Source: DASZZV01 sp035544835
GTDB taxonomy: Bacteria; Acidobacteriota; Thermoanaerobaculia; Gp7-AA8
Assembly: GCA_035544835.1 (NCBI GenBank)
Contig: DASZZV010000110.1
Location: 1 to 12,015, forward strand
Length of the DNA: 12,015 nt
Direction: 5' to 3'
This document shows, piece after piece, positions 1 through 6,894 of this stretch; position 1 is the stretch's first letter; every line of letters begins with the position of its first letter. A program made the translations under genes and the position numbers. Under the pieces are notes generated by a model. That model had not been told where the DNA came from, searched no databases, and saw only the letters and a list, made by a program, of their open reading frames with translations.

Positions 1-177
1 GATGAGCTTCTCTCCCGCGTCTGGAATTACCGCGTCGACCTGAATCTGAACAGCCGCACCGTCGACACCCACGTCACGCGGCTTCGCCGCAAGCTCCAGA
101 AGGCCGTGGGCACGACCGAGGAAGTCATCATCGGCGTCGCCAAGATCGGCTATCGCTACACGGGCGCGACACCGTAG
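1..177 (+). CDS. OmpR/PhoB-type response regulator, C-terminal fragment
   Basis: Only the last 58 residues are in the window; the reading frame is open from base 1 to the TAG at 175-177. They form the end of an OmpR/PhoB winged-helix DNA-binding domain: the recognition helix VDTHVTRLRRKL (fragment residues 21-32) and the closing wing hairpin with GYRY (50-53). In this family the missing N-terminus is a receiver domain phosphorylated on an aspartate by a partner histidine kinase, and the domain seen here binds direct repeats at target promoters. Neither the receiver nor a kinase is in view, so the regulon and signal cannot be named. The next gene is convergent, with an inverted repeat pair between them. 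The family call is secure; the identity within the family is unknown. Confidence 0.9.
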   Translation, partial: DELLSRVWNYRVDLNLNSRTVDTHVTRLRRKLQKAVGTTEEVIIGVAKIGYRYTGATP

Positions 178-196
178 GGCACAAGTCAGGGCGATG

Positions 197-334
197 GTTG
201 CTTCTTGTGTGGCACAGGCACTCTTGCCTGTGTGCCGCGGCGTCGAGCCGCGGCGTTCCTTCAGCAAATCAACAGGGAAGTCGGCCTCGACGGCCGACAC
301 ACAGGCAAGAGTGCCTGTGCCACACAAGAACCAA
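197..334. repeat. Inverted pair of REP-like palindromic elements, family 1
   Basis: Two arms of 33 bp (202-234 and 298-330) are exact reverse complements; after one mismatch, four more bases match on the outside. Each arm contains a hairpin CACAGGCA-ctct-TGCCTGTG. Inside each arm lies a second hairpin: CCGCGGC (235-241) with GCCGCGG (247-253), and GTCGGCC (280-286) with GGCCGAC (292-298). Read in the same orientation both second hairpins have the loop TCGAC, but their stems differ at four or five positions and every change is matched by a change in the partner base. The element fills the gap between two convergent genes, so it could also act as a bidirectional transcription terminator. No transposase ORF is nearby. 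Confidence 0.85.
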
Positions 335-348
335 CGGAGACGTCCCCT

Positions 349-1203
349 TCACCGCGGATAGCTCCTGATCACCTCGGCCAGCATCTTCTTTCCTCTGTTC
401 TGCTCCTCTTCCTTCGAGCTCCGGATCAAAGTCTCAGCCTCTTTGATGCGTAACAGAAACGTGGTGAAAGGCGCCGGCTCGAGCGACGGAAAGATTCGGC
501 GTTCAAGGCGGCCGATCTCATAGTCGATGGCGGCCGGATCACTCAGCCCCCTCAGCCTCTGGAGTGCCTGAATCGTCTCGTAATTCGGGTTGTCGGGATC
601 ATCCTGCGCCACGGCTTCTTTGAAAATGATCTCGGCGACGGTCTCTTTTTTCTTGCCGGGACGCGCTGCCACCTCGACGGTGGCGTCCGCCGAGTCGGCA
701 ATGGCGTCGAGGTCAAAGGTTCGGGAAGTAGTCGGCGCCATCCATTCACCAATCGTTTTACGGATCACGGCCGGCCGCCCCTCCACGATATACCGCACCG
801 TCAACGTATTGACGAAGACCTCGTTGTTGGCCTTGAAGAGATTGCGTTTCTTCGGGACGTTCACATTCACGGCGAAGACATGTTTCCCCGTGACCTCGAA
901 GCTGTCCCAGTTATCACCGTTATAAATCTTCGAGACGTCGTGATCCCGTTTCACCACCGAGGCGTCTCCGCCGGGGCGAACGTAGTGAACCCAGCGATAC
1001 GCGCCATCCCTGAGCGGCTCGCGGAGATTGTCGATCTGACGATCGATCTCGCTTCCAACCTCATAGGAACTGCTGTAGGCGTGCAGCCTGGCCGCCCTGA
1101 CCTCGTACAGGGCATTGAGCGACGCCACCTCGGGACAAACGTCCTGGGATCTCGCGGCGATGGCCATTGATGAGACAAGGACGACTGCCATGGCGAGCTT
1201 CAT
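349..1203 (-). CDS. Hypothetical secreted protein, 284 aa
   Basis: I do not recognise the family. The start is well supported: GGAGG lies six bases before the ATG. The N-terminus is a signal peptide (M-K-L, then a hydrophobic run to about residue 16), with likely cleavage after A-I-A (14-16). Cys23 is not in a lipobox, so a free periplasmic or exported protein is more likely than a lipoprotein. Residues about 25-65 look helical. Residues about 70-185 are rich in beta-prone stretches (for example TLTVRYIVEG and TFDLDAIADS) and could be a sandwich domain. Residues about 190-284 are charged and helical, with a DPDNP turn and a Lys/Glu-rich end. The gene is convergent with the response regulator and divergent from the DUF4337-like gene. 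No enzymatic motif is visible. Confidence 0.8.
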   Translation of the reverse strand: MKLAMAVVLVSSMAIAARSQDVCPEVASLNALYEVRAARLHAYSSSYEVGSEIDRQIDNLREPLRDGAYRWVHYVRPGGDASVVKRDHDVSKIYNGDNWDSFEVTGKHVFAVNVNVPKKRNLFKANNEVFVNTLTVRYIVEGRPAVIRKTIGEWMAPTTSRTFDLDAIADSADATVEVAARPGKKKETVAEIIFKEAVAQDDPDNPNYETIQALQRLRGLSDPAAIDYEIGRLERRIFPSLEPAPFTTFLLRIKEAETLIRSSKEEEQNRGKKMLAEVIRSYPR

Positions 1204-1250
1204 GAGTCACCTCCAGTCGATTCATCGGGCTGTAATGTTGACCTGCCATC

Positions 1251-1256
1251 ATTGTA
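1251..1256 (-). promoter_or_regulatory. Possible -10 box for the secreted protein gene
   Basis: Read on the minus strand this is TACAAT, five of six matches to the sigma-70 -10 consensus. It would start a transcript about 40 bases before the ATG at 1203. The matching -35 region is poor (only a GAC core about 17 bp upstream), so this is a weak inference. On the plus strand TTGACC at 1238-1243 is a good -35 match, but no good -10 follows at proper spacing. Confidence 0.25.
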
Positions 1257-1324
1257 GAACTGGAAATGGGTCCGTCGGGTGAGCGGTCAGCATGTCGGAC
1301 GACCGGCCGAGAGAGGAACTTTCA

Positions 1325-1924
1325 ATGACCGATGTGAGCGAGTCAATCAACGAGGCTGTCGATCTTGCGGCGGAGTCGCGCCTCAACACCATCGTTGCCG
1401 CCTGTGTGGCCCTGACGGCCACCTTCATGGCCCTGTGCAACGTCAAAGACGGGAACGTCGTGCAGAACATGGCCGTCCTGCAATCGCAGGAGGTCGACAC
1501 CTGGTCGTACTACCAGGCCAAGAGTACGAAGCAGAGCCTCGCCGAGTCCGTCCTCGACCAGTTGATCATCACCAAAGACACGACCACGAGCCCGTCCCCC
1601 GAAGCGCAGAAGATCCTGGCCGGGAAGATTCAGGAGTACGGCGAAAAGGTGAAACGCTACGAGACCGAGAAAGAAGAGATCAAGGCCAAGGCCGGCGGGC
1701 TTCAAAAAGACTATGACGCCCTGAACATTCACGATGATCAGTTCGACATGTCCGAAGCCTGTCTCTCGATCGCCATTGCCCTGCTCGGTGTCACGGCCCT
1801 GACGCAGAAGCGCTGGCTCCTGGCCATCGCCCTGATCTTCACGATCTTCGGCTTCATCCTCGGGATCGCCGGTTTCGCCGGATGGGATTTGCATCCCGAT
1901 TTCCTTGCGAGGTTGCTGACGTGA
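1325..1924 (+). CDS. DUF4337-like membrane protein, 199 aa
   Basis: The architecture fits the DUF4337 family of unknown function: a short soluble N-terminus, one membrane helix (about 20-38), the conserved patch W-S-Y-Y-Q-A-K-S (60-67), a Lys/Glu-rich probable coiled coil (about 95-130), then two closely spaced C-terminal membrane helices (about 144-160 and 164-186). The family is usually about 180-200 residues, so the protein looks complete. I chose the ATG at 1325 because GAGAGG lies about eight bases upstream; an in-frame ATG at 1292 would add eleven polar residues but has a poorer ribosome site. It stands alone, convergent with uvrA, and nothing around it suggests a function. Confidence 0.82.
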   Translation: MTDVSESINEAVDLAAESRLNTIVAACVALTATFMALCNVKDGNVVQNMAVLQSQEVDTWSYYQAKSTKQSLAESVLDQLIITKDTTTSPSPEAQKILAGKIQEYGEKVKRYETEKEEIKAKAGGLQKDYDALNIHDDQFDMSEACLSIAIALLGVTALTQKRWLLAIALIFTIFGFILGIAGFAGWDLHPDFLARLLT

Positions 1925-1963
1925 AAAAAGAAAGGTGACCATTGGCAGCAAATGGTTGGCCCA

Positions 1964-2153
1964 CTTCCCTCTCCCCGCCGGGGAGAGGGTGGCGCCGCAG
2001 CGCCGGGTGAGGGGCCGTACGTATACGCTGCTTGAGCTTTGAAACGAAGGAACGAAAGCCCCACGCTATCGTGCCCTCGCACGTGAATGGCGAGACTGTC
2101 CGCCCCTCACCCGCCGCTGCGGCGGCACCCTCTCCCCGCCGGGGAGAGGGGAG
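1964..2153. repeat. Inverted pair of REP-like palindromic elements, family 2
   Basis: Two arms of about 52 bp (1964-2015 and 2102-2153) in opposite orientation, separated by 86 bp. Each has a strong palindrome CCCTCTCCCC-gcc-GGGGAGAGGG (1967-1989 and 2128-2150) and next to it a smaller hairpin. Read in the same orientation that smaller hairpin is GGCGC-tgcg-GCGCC in one arm and GCCGC-tgcg-GCGGC in the other: a G-C pair swapped for C-G, with an identical loop. A conserved GGGTGAGGGG flank follows. It occupies the gap between the convergent DUF4337-like and uvrA genes, where neither gene has a canonical hairpin-plus-T-run terminator, so it may double as a terminator. No ORF of its own. Confidence 0.85.
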
Positions 2154-2193
2154 AGTTCGCCCCGCTATGTTTCTCGTCGCCCTGTGTTGGAAC

Positions 2194-5052
2194 CTAAACC
2201 GTCTTCAAACTCCCTTGTGTTTTTTCGGCTGAGGAGCCCTTCTGCCTGGCCAGCTTCCTCTTCAGATATACGCCCGTTGCGCTGCTGGCCACGTCGGCAA
2301 CCTTCTCAGGCGTTCCCACGGCGACGATCTTTCCGCCACCGTCGCCGCCTTCCGGCCCGAGATCGATGACCCAGTCGGCGGTCTTGATGACGTCGAGATT
2401 GTGCTCGATCACGACGACCGTATTGCCTTTGTCGACCAAGCCATGCATGAGCTGCAGCAGCCGCGAGATGTCGTCGAAGTGAAGCCCGGTGGTCGGCTCG
2501 TCGAGGATGTAGAGGGTCTTCCCAGTGGCACGCTTGGCCAGCTCACGAGCCAGCTTCACGCGCTGAGCTTCACCGCCCGAAAGCGTCGTGGACGACTGAC
2601 CGAGCTTGATGTAGCCGAGACCGACCTCGTCCAGAGTGTGAAGGATGTTGAAGATGCGTGGCACGTTGCGGAACAGCTCGAGTGACTCCTCGACCGGCAT
2701 GTCGAGAATCTGAGCAATGGAGGCGCCCTTGAATGTCACCTGCAGCGTCTCGCGGTTGTACCTCTTCCCGCCGCACACGTCGCAGGTCACGTAGATGTCG
2801 GGCAGAAAATGCATTTCGATCTTGATCTGACCGTCGCCTTTACAGGCTTCGCATCGGCCCCCTTTCACGTTGAAGGAAAAGCGCCCCGGACCATAGCCGC
2901 GCATTCGCGCTTCAGGGGTCAGGGCCATCAGATTGCGAATCTCGCCGAAGAGCTGGGTATAGGTGGCGGGATTCGATCGCGGGGTCCGGCCGATGGGCGA
3001 CTGATCGATGTCGATGACTTTGTCGATACGCTGCAACCCTTCGATGCGATCGTGCGCGCCGGGCGACGCGCTGGAGTTGTAAAAGAAGCGGGACACGGCG
3101 TTGTACAGAATGTCGTTCACCAGCGTCGACTTTCCCGATCCGGAGACCCCGGTAACGGCGACGAGAAGCCCCAGGGGAATGGTGACGTTGAGATTCTTCA
3201 GGTTGTTCTCGCGGGCGCCGACGATCTTCAGGACATTCTCGGTGACGGGACGCCGCCGTTCCGGGACCTCGATGGCCTTTTCGCCGCGGAGGTACTTACC
3301 GGTGAGTGACCGCTCGTAGCGCTGAATCTGCTCGATGCGTCCTTCCGCCACGACCTCTCCGCCATGAGCTCCGGCCCGCGGCCCGAGGTCGATGACGTGA
3401 TCTGCGGCCTCGATGGTCTCCTCGTCGTGCTCGACGACAATCACGGTGTTGCCGAGCTCCTTGAGCTCGAGCAGCGAGTCGATGAGCCTGCGGTTGTCTC
3501 GCTGGTGGAGGCCGATCGAGGGCTCATCGAGAACGTAAAGAACCCCCATCAGCTTCGAGCCGATCTGCGTGGCCAGCCGGATTCGCTGACCTTCGCCGCC
3601 ACTCAGCGAGGCCGAGCCGCGGTCGAGCGTGAGGTACCCGATACCGACCTGATTGAGGAACTGAAGGCGATCGCGCACCTCTTTGAGAATCTTCCCGGCG
3701 ATCAACTCCTCGCGCTCGGAAAAACGCAGCGTACCGAAAAAGGACTCGGCCTCGCGAAGCTGCATGCTGACGATGGCATCGATGGAGAGCCCGGCCACCG
3801 TGACGCTCAATGCATCCGCCTTGAGCCGGCGGCCCTTGCATTCAGGACATTTCTTCGAGGTCATGAAACGCTCGATCTCTTCCTGAATCTCGTCGGTCGA
3901 CTCTTTATAGCGACGCTGCAGCATCGGCACGAGCCCTTCATATTGACTCGTGTACTGATAGGAGCTGTCGTCGCCGGAGAACTGAAACTTGATCTTGTCT
4001 TCCGAGCCGTGAAGGATCGTCTGCCTGGCTTTCTCGGACAGATCCTTCCAGGGAGTCGTCAGCTTGAACTTGTAGAACTTCGCCAGCTGTTGAATCTGCC
4101 GTGTGCGCCAGTTCTCGGCTCCCTCTTTCCAGACCGCGATGGCGCCATCGTCGATAGACTTGCCTGGGTCAGGAACGAGCTTCTCCTCGTCGACTTCGAG
4201 GAGCACCCCGAGACCTGAGCAGGAGGGGCAAGCACCGAATGGTGAGTTGAATGAGAACAGCCGTGGTGTGACCTCGCCAATGGAGATCCCGCAGTCGGGG
4301 CAGGAGTAGTTTTGCGAAAGCAACTCTTCGCGACTGTCTTCGGCATACAGAACCTTCACCAGCCCTTTGGAAACGCGGGTCGCGACTTCCAGGGAGTCGG
4401 CCAGGCGCTGCTCGAACCCCTCTTTGGCCACCAGGCGGTCGATGACAATGTCGATGGTATGTTTCTTCTGCTTGTCGAGCAGGGGCGGATCGGCCAGTTC
4501 GACCATGGCGCCGTTCACGATGGCCCGCGTGAAGCCTTCCTTCACCATCTGCGTCATCTGCTTGCGGTACTCACCTTTCTTCCCTCGGATGTACGGCGCG
4601 AGGACCGTAAAACGCGTGCCGGCGGGAAGCTTCGTCAGACGGTCGACCATCTGCTGAATCGTCTGTGGCCGGATCTCCTGCCCGCACTTGGTGCAGTGCG
4701 GAATGCCGATCGAGGCGTAAAGCAGACGCAGATAGTCATAAATCTCGGTAACGGTCCCAACCGTCGACCGGGGATTTTTCGATGTCGTGCGCTGCTCGAT
4801 CGAGATGGCCGGCGACAGCCCTTCGATGGAATCGACATCGGGTTTCTCCATCTGCTCGAGAAACTGTCGCGCATACGCCGACAGCGACTCGACATAACGC
4901 CGCTGTCCTTCGGCGAAGATCGTATCGAACGCCAGTGACGACTTGCCCGACCCGCTCACGCCGGTGATGACGACGAACTTGTTGCGTGGAATGACCACGT
5001 CGATATTCTTGAGGTTGTGCTCTCGCGCACCGCGAATAATGATTGATTCCAT
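2194..5052 (-). CDS. uvrA: UvrABC system protein A (excision repair ATPase)
   Basis: UvrA is the damage sensor of nucleotide excision repair: a dimeric ABC-type ATPase that scans DNA with UvrB and loads it at lesions. At 952 residues it is close to the usual 940-950. Both ATPase halves are intact: Walker A GVSGSGKS at 31-38 and again at 635-642; ABC signatures LSGGEGQR (483-490) and LSGGEAQR (824-831); Walker B/LDEP at 508-511 and 850-853. Zinc-binding cysteines are present as C251/C254/C275/C278 and C734/C737/C757/C760; further CxxC pairs are at 120-123 and 402-405. The start is fixed by the conserved N-terminus (I-I-R-G-A-R-E-H-N-L), with GGAG ten bases upstream. No CTGT-N8-ACAG LexA box is visible upstream, so SOS control is not evident. 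It stands alone, without uvrB or uvrC. The C-terminal 20 residues are polar and probably disordered. Confidence 0.98.
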   Translation of the reverse strand: MESIIIRGAREHNLKNIDVVIPRNKFVVITGVSGSGKSSLAFDTIFAEGQRRYVESLSAYARQFLEQMEKPDVDSIEGLSPAISIEQRTTSKNPRSTVGTVTEIYDYLRLLYASIGIPHCTKCGQEIRPQTIQQMVDRLTKLPAGTRFTVLAPYIRGKKGEYRKQMTQMVKEGFTRAIVNGAMVELADPPLLDKQKKHTIDIVIDRLVAKEGFEQRLADSLEVATRVSKGLVKVLYAEDSREELLSQNYSCPDCGISIGEVTPRLFSFNSPFGACPSCSGLGVLLEVDEEKLVPDPGKSIDDGAIAVWKEGAENWRTRQIQQLAKFYKFKLTTPWKDLSEKARQTILHGSEDKIKFQFSGDDSSYQYTSQYEGLVPMLQRRYKESTDEIQEEIERFMTSKKCPECKGRRLKADALSVTVAGLSIDAIVSMQLREAESFFGTLRFSEREELIAGKILKEVRDRLQFLNQVGIGYLTLDRGSASLSGGEGQRIRLATQIGSKLMGVLYVLDEPSIGLHQRDNRRLIDSLLELKELGNTVIVVEHDEETIEAADHVIDLGPRAGAHGGEVVAEGRIEQIQRYERSLTGKYLRGEKAIEVPERRRPVTENVLKIVGARENNLKNLNVTIPLGLLVAVTGVSGSGKSTLVNDILYNAVSRFFYNSSASPGAHDRIEGLQRIDKVIDIDQSPIGRTPRSNPATYTQLFGEIRNLMALTPEARMRGYGPGRFSFNVKGGRCEACKGDGQIKIEMHFLPDIYVTCDVCGGKRYNRETLQVTFKGASIAQILDMPVEESLELFRNVPRIFNILHTLDEVGLGYIKLGQSSTTLSGGEAQRVKLARELAKRATGKTLYILDEPTTGLHFDDISRLLQLMHGLVDKGNTVVVIEHNLDVIKTADWVIDLGPEGGDGGGKIVAVGTPEKVADVASSATGVYLKRKLARQKGSSAEKTQGSLKTV

Positions 5053-5132
5053 CGATTGAAGGCTCCGGAAAAAGTGCCGTCCTAAGAGGCAGCCAGCTTA
5101 CAAACAATGATTTTCGCTGTCTCCTTTCCACT

Positions 5133-5157
5133 ATTTTCGCCTCAGGAAAATGAGGCG
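5133..5157 (-). other. Overlapping alternative stem-loops upstream of uvrA
   Basis: CGCCTCA (5138-5144) pairs with TGAGGCG (5151-5157) across a six-base loop. ATTTTC (5133-5138) pairs with GAAAAT (5146-5151) across a seven-base loop. The two stems share bases and cannot form together. The site is 86-105 bases before the uvrA start codon; it may lie in its leader if transcription begins further upstream. No T-run follows on the uvrA strand, so it is not a standard terminator. Function unknown; it may be chance. Confidence 0.35.
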
Positions 5158-5184
5158 CACGCTACGGGGAGTAGAGAGGCAGTT

Positions 5185-5317
5185 CGGAGTGGCGGCATCC
5201 TGCCGCCTGGCTCGGCGGCGTCCCGCGCCGCCGTCCCTTGAAACCAGGAATACTGTTCATGCCAAGGACGGCGCCACGGGATGGCGCCGGGCCAGGCGAC
5301 AGGATGTCGCCACTCCG
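5185..5317. repeat. Inverted pair of REP-like palindromic elements, family 3
   Basis: Two arms (5185-5240 and 5263-5317) in opposite orientation, separated by 22 bp. Each arm carries two hairpins. Outer: GGCGGCA-tcc-TGCCGCC (5191-5207), against GGCGACA-gga-TGTCGCC (5295-5311). Inner: GGCGGCG-tcccg-CGCCGCC (5214-5232), against GGCGCCA-cggga-TGGCGCC (5270-5288). In the same orientation the loops are identical (tcc; tcccg), while the stems differ by three fully compensated base pairs (one outer, two inner). Flanks CGGAGT and GTCC(C)TTG are conserved. The element lies between uvrA and cutA, which run the same way, and ends 12 bp before the cutA stop, so it could terminate or stabilise the cutA transcript. 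Confidence 0.9.
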
Positions 5318-5328
5318 GCCCATCCTTC

Positions 5329-5661
5329 TCAATTCCCTTCAAGGTCCACCGATCTGCGGACCCACGCCAGATACGCTTCACTCACATCCGTGGCGTCGAG
5401 CACAACCAGCTCAGGGACGTCATACGAATGCAGCTCCATCAGCCGTTTCTTTAAGTCTCCGAGACGTGACGAGAGCGTCTTGATCACCAGAAGCTGCTCG
5501 GCCTCGTCGTGAATCGCCTCTTCCCATGAGTAGCAGGACTGCACCGGCAAGCGATTGACGCAGGCGGCGAGCCTCTCCTCGACGAGGGTCCGGCCGATCC
5601 GGGCGGCTTCGGCCTCTGAGCCGCAGGTTGTGAGAACCAGCGAGAGTGACAAGGCCCTCAC
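5329..5661 (-). CDS. cutA: CutA-family protein (divalent cation tolerance)
   Basis: CutA proteins are small trimeric proteins with a ferredoxin-like fold that bind Cu(II) and other divalent metals; genetics in Escherichia coli linked them to metal tolerance, but the exact role is unsettled. Family marks, numbered from the GTG start: strand one L-V-L-T-T (8-12), LAACVN (31-36), YSWE (44-47), the V-I-K-T strand (59-62), HSYDVPE (78-84) and YLAW (97-100). Length from this start is 110 residues, typical of the family. An ATG at 5760 would add 33 residues without family resemblance, so I reject it. GTG at 5661 overlaps the stop of a possible leader ORF (GTGA). TTG at 5652 (107 aa) is a serious alternative because GGGGAG lies eight bases before it. 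The gene is divergent from mtgA. Confidence 0.9.
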   Translation of the reverse strand: MRALSLSLVLTTCGSEAEAARIGRTLVEERLAACVNRLPVQSCYSWEEAIHDEAEQLLVIKTLSSRLGDLKKRLMELHSYDVPELVVLDATDVSEAYLAWVRRSVDLEGN

Positions 5662-5744
5662 TCCCCTGAAAACTCCGCTCCGATATCGGCGAGATGCGAT
5701 AAGAAGATGCGTTTCATCATCGGGCTCCGTAATATCGTTTTCAT
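5658..5744 (-). CDS. Possible 28-residue leader ORF before cutA
   Basis: ATG at 5744 is preceded by GGAAGGGG with six bases of spacing, a good ribosome site. The frame closes with a TGA whose bases overlap the cutA GTG start as GTGA, the arrangement typical of translational coupling. The peptide is basic in its first half, with methionines, and acidic at the end; it has no signal peptide or membrane segment, and I know no homologue. It may be a leader peptide, a decayed gene end, or chance. Its main value is in explaining where cutA begins. Confidence 0.25.
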   Translation of the reverse strand: MKTILRSPMMKRIFLSHLADIGAEFSGE

Positions 5745-5807
5745 GATATGCCCCTTCCATCGGCGGAGCTGTGAAACGCTTCCGCCCGCGCCATCGGACT
5801 GGCCGTG

Positions 5808-6722
5808 ATGAAGAAAGTCCTGCTCATTGTGGTCGGTGCGTTGGTCGCTTTCCTGCTTTTCGAGTGGGCAACGTTCCCGGATGTGTCGAAGCTCTCCCAC
5901 GAGAATCCGAGGACGACGTCCTTCATCGAGTTGCGAAAGGAGAAGCTTCGTGAGGCGGGCCAGAGCGATCGGATCGAGCAGACCTGGGTTCCCTACGAGA
6001 AGATCTCGCCCTATCTGCGCCGTGCCGTCCTGGTCAGTGAGGATGACGCTTTCTATCAGCACAATGGAGTCAATGTCGACGAGCTCAAAGAGGCGCTCCG
6101 GCGCGACTGGAAACGGAAGAGATTTGCCTACGGCGGCTCGACCGTCACCCAGCAGCTGGCCAAGAATCTCTATCTTTCCCCGTCGCGGAATCCGATTCGA
6201 AAGATCAAGGAATTCCTGATCGCCAGGGAGTTGGAAAAGAACCTCACCAAGAAGAGAATCCTCGAGGTCTATCTCAACGTCGTGGAGTTCGGGGAACGGG
6301 TTTATGGAGCCGAGGCGGCGGCGCGTCACTACTTCTCGGAGCCGGTCGCTTCGATCAGCCCGTCCCAGGCCGCGCTGCTGGCGGGCTGCCTTCCCAATCC
6401 GGTCGTCATGAATCCGGGAGCTCCCGACAAACGTCTCCGGCGACGGCAGCGGATCATCCTCTCGCGTATGCGTCGATGGGGCTATCTCATCGAGAGGGAA
6501 GTGCTGTCGGAAAAGAAACCGCAGCCGGAGCCGATCGTAGCGCCAGCGCAACCGCCCGCGGCCTCTCCCCAGACCGACACGGGCGAGGCAGCGTCGACCG
6601 ACACGACTTCCACCACAACGACCGAGACCTCTGCTCCGCCTCCATCCGAATCGGCTCCATCGCAGCCGTCATCGACGTCGGAGCAGACAGCGACGATTGC
6701 TCCCACTACCACAACGCCTTAG
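5808..6722 (+). CDS. mtgA: Monofunctional peptidoglycan glycosyltransferase (GT51)
   Basis: Polymerises lipid II into glycan strands on the outer face of the cytoplasmic membrane, without a transpeptidase domain. Residues 4-20 form one N-terminal membrane anchor. The GT51 domain spans about 45-225: catalytic Glu78 in VSEDDAFYQH (76-85), GGSTVTQQLAKNLYLS (109-124), and the conserved helix with E-V-Y-L-N (153-157) followed by FGERVYGAEAAA (161-172). After about residue 237 a tail of some 68 residues rich in Pro, Ser and Thr runs to the stop; this is unusual, since MtgA proteins normally end near the domain boundary (about 240 residues). No strong Shine-Dalgarno is visible. GTG at 5805 directly precedes the chosen ATG and would add one residue. 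The gene stands alone, divergent from cutA. Confidence 0.93.
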   Translation: MKKVLLIVVGALVAFLLFEWATFPDVSKLSHENPRTTSFIELRKEKLREAGQSDRIEQTWVPYEKISPYLRRAVLVSEDDAFYQHNGVNVDELKEALRRDWKRKRFAYGGSTVTQQLAKNLYLSPSRNPIRKIKEFLIARELEKNLTKKRILEVYLNVVEFGERVYGAEAAARHYFSEPVASISPSQAALLAGCLPNPVVMNPGAPDKRLRRRQRIILSRMRRWGYLIEREVLSEKKPQPEPIVAPAQPPAASPQTDTGEAASTDTTSTTTTETSAPPPSESAPSQPSSTSEQTATIAPTTTTP

Positions 6723-6776
6723 CCCTGGCTGCGATGCGCGTCCCCAATAGAGATCCGGTTGAAAATGCGGGCTGGA

Positions 6777-6804
6777 TTGCCTTCCTGTTCATTGGTGATA
6801 AATT
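6777..6804 (+). promoter_or_regulatory. Possible sigma-70-like promoter for the large secreted protein
   Basis: TTGCCT (6777-6782) is followed after 16 bp by TAAATT (6799-6804), in a locally AT-rich patch of an otherwise GC-rich 172-bp gap. It would give a leader of about 85 bases before the ATG at 6895. Weak match; inferred from position and composition only. Confidence 0.3.
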
Positions 6805-6894
6805 AGCCACTCACCATCTGTCCGGCGCCCCGCCTACGCTCAATCGCTCACGGCAAGACGCTCCGGCAAACGCAACGGCCTCACGGAGGCGTCC

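Noticed and set aside
205..453. Small plus-strand ORF after the response regulator
   Set aside because: It runs through the family 1 inverted repeat and into the end of the convergent gene; its sequence is repeat-derived.
1343..1951. Minus-strand open frame opposite the DUF4337-like gene
   Set aside because: The plus-strand protein has membrane helices and the family patch; the opposite frame is charged, low-complexity and featureless.
3364..4218. Plus-strand open frame of 284 codons inside uvrA
   Set aside because: Antisense to conserved UvrA sequence; open frames opposite GC-rich genes are common and no motif or ribosome site supports it.
4312..4938. Plus-strand open frame opposite the start of uvrA
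   Set aside because: Same reason: the uvrA strand carries Walker A and conserved N-terminal residues here.
5053..5130. LexA/SOS box upstream of uvrA
   Set aside because: I looked for CTGT-N8-ACAG and GAAC-N4-GTTC types and saw neither; SOS operators vary among phyla, so SOS control cannot be excluded.
5138..5157. Intrinsic terminator before uvrA
   Set aside because: The stem is not followed by a T-run on either strand.
5658..6551. Long open frame on the minus strand opposite mtgA
   Set aside because: It is antisense to the intact, motif-bearing GT51 gene and has no protein-family features; only its last 29 codons (5658-5744) lie outside mtgA and were kept as a weak candidate.
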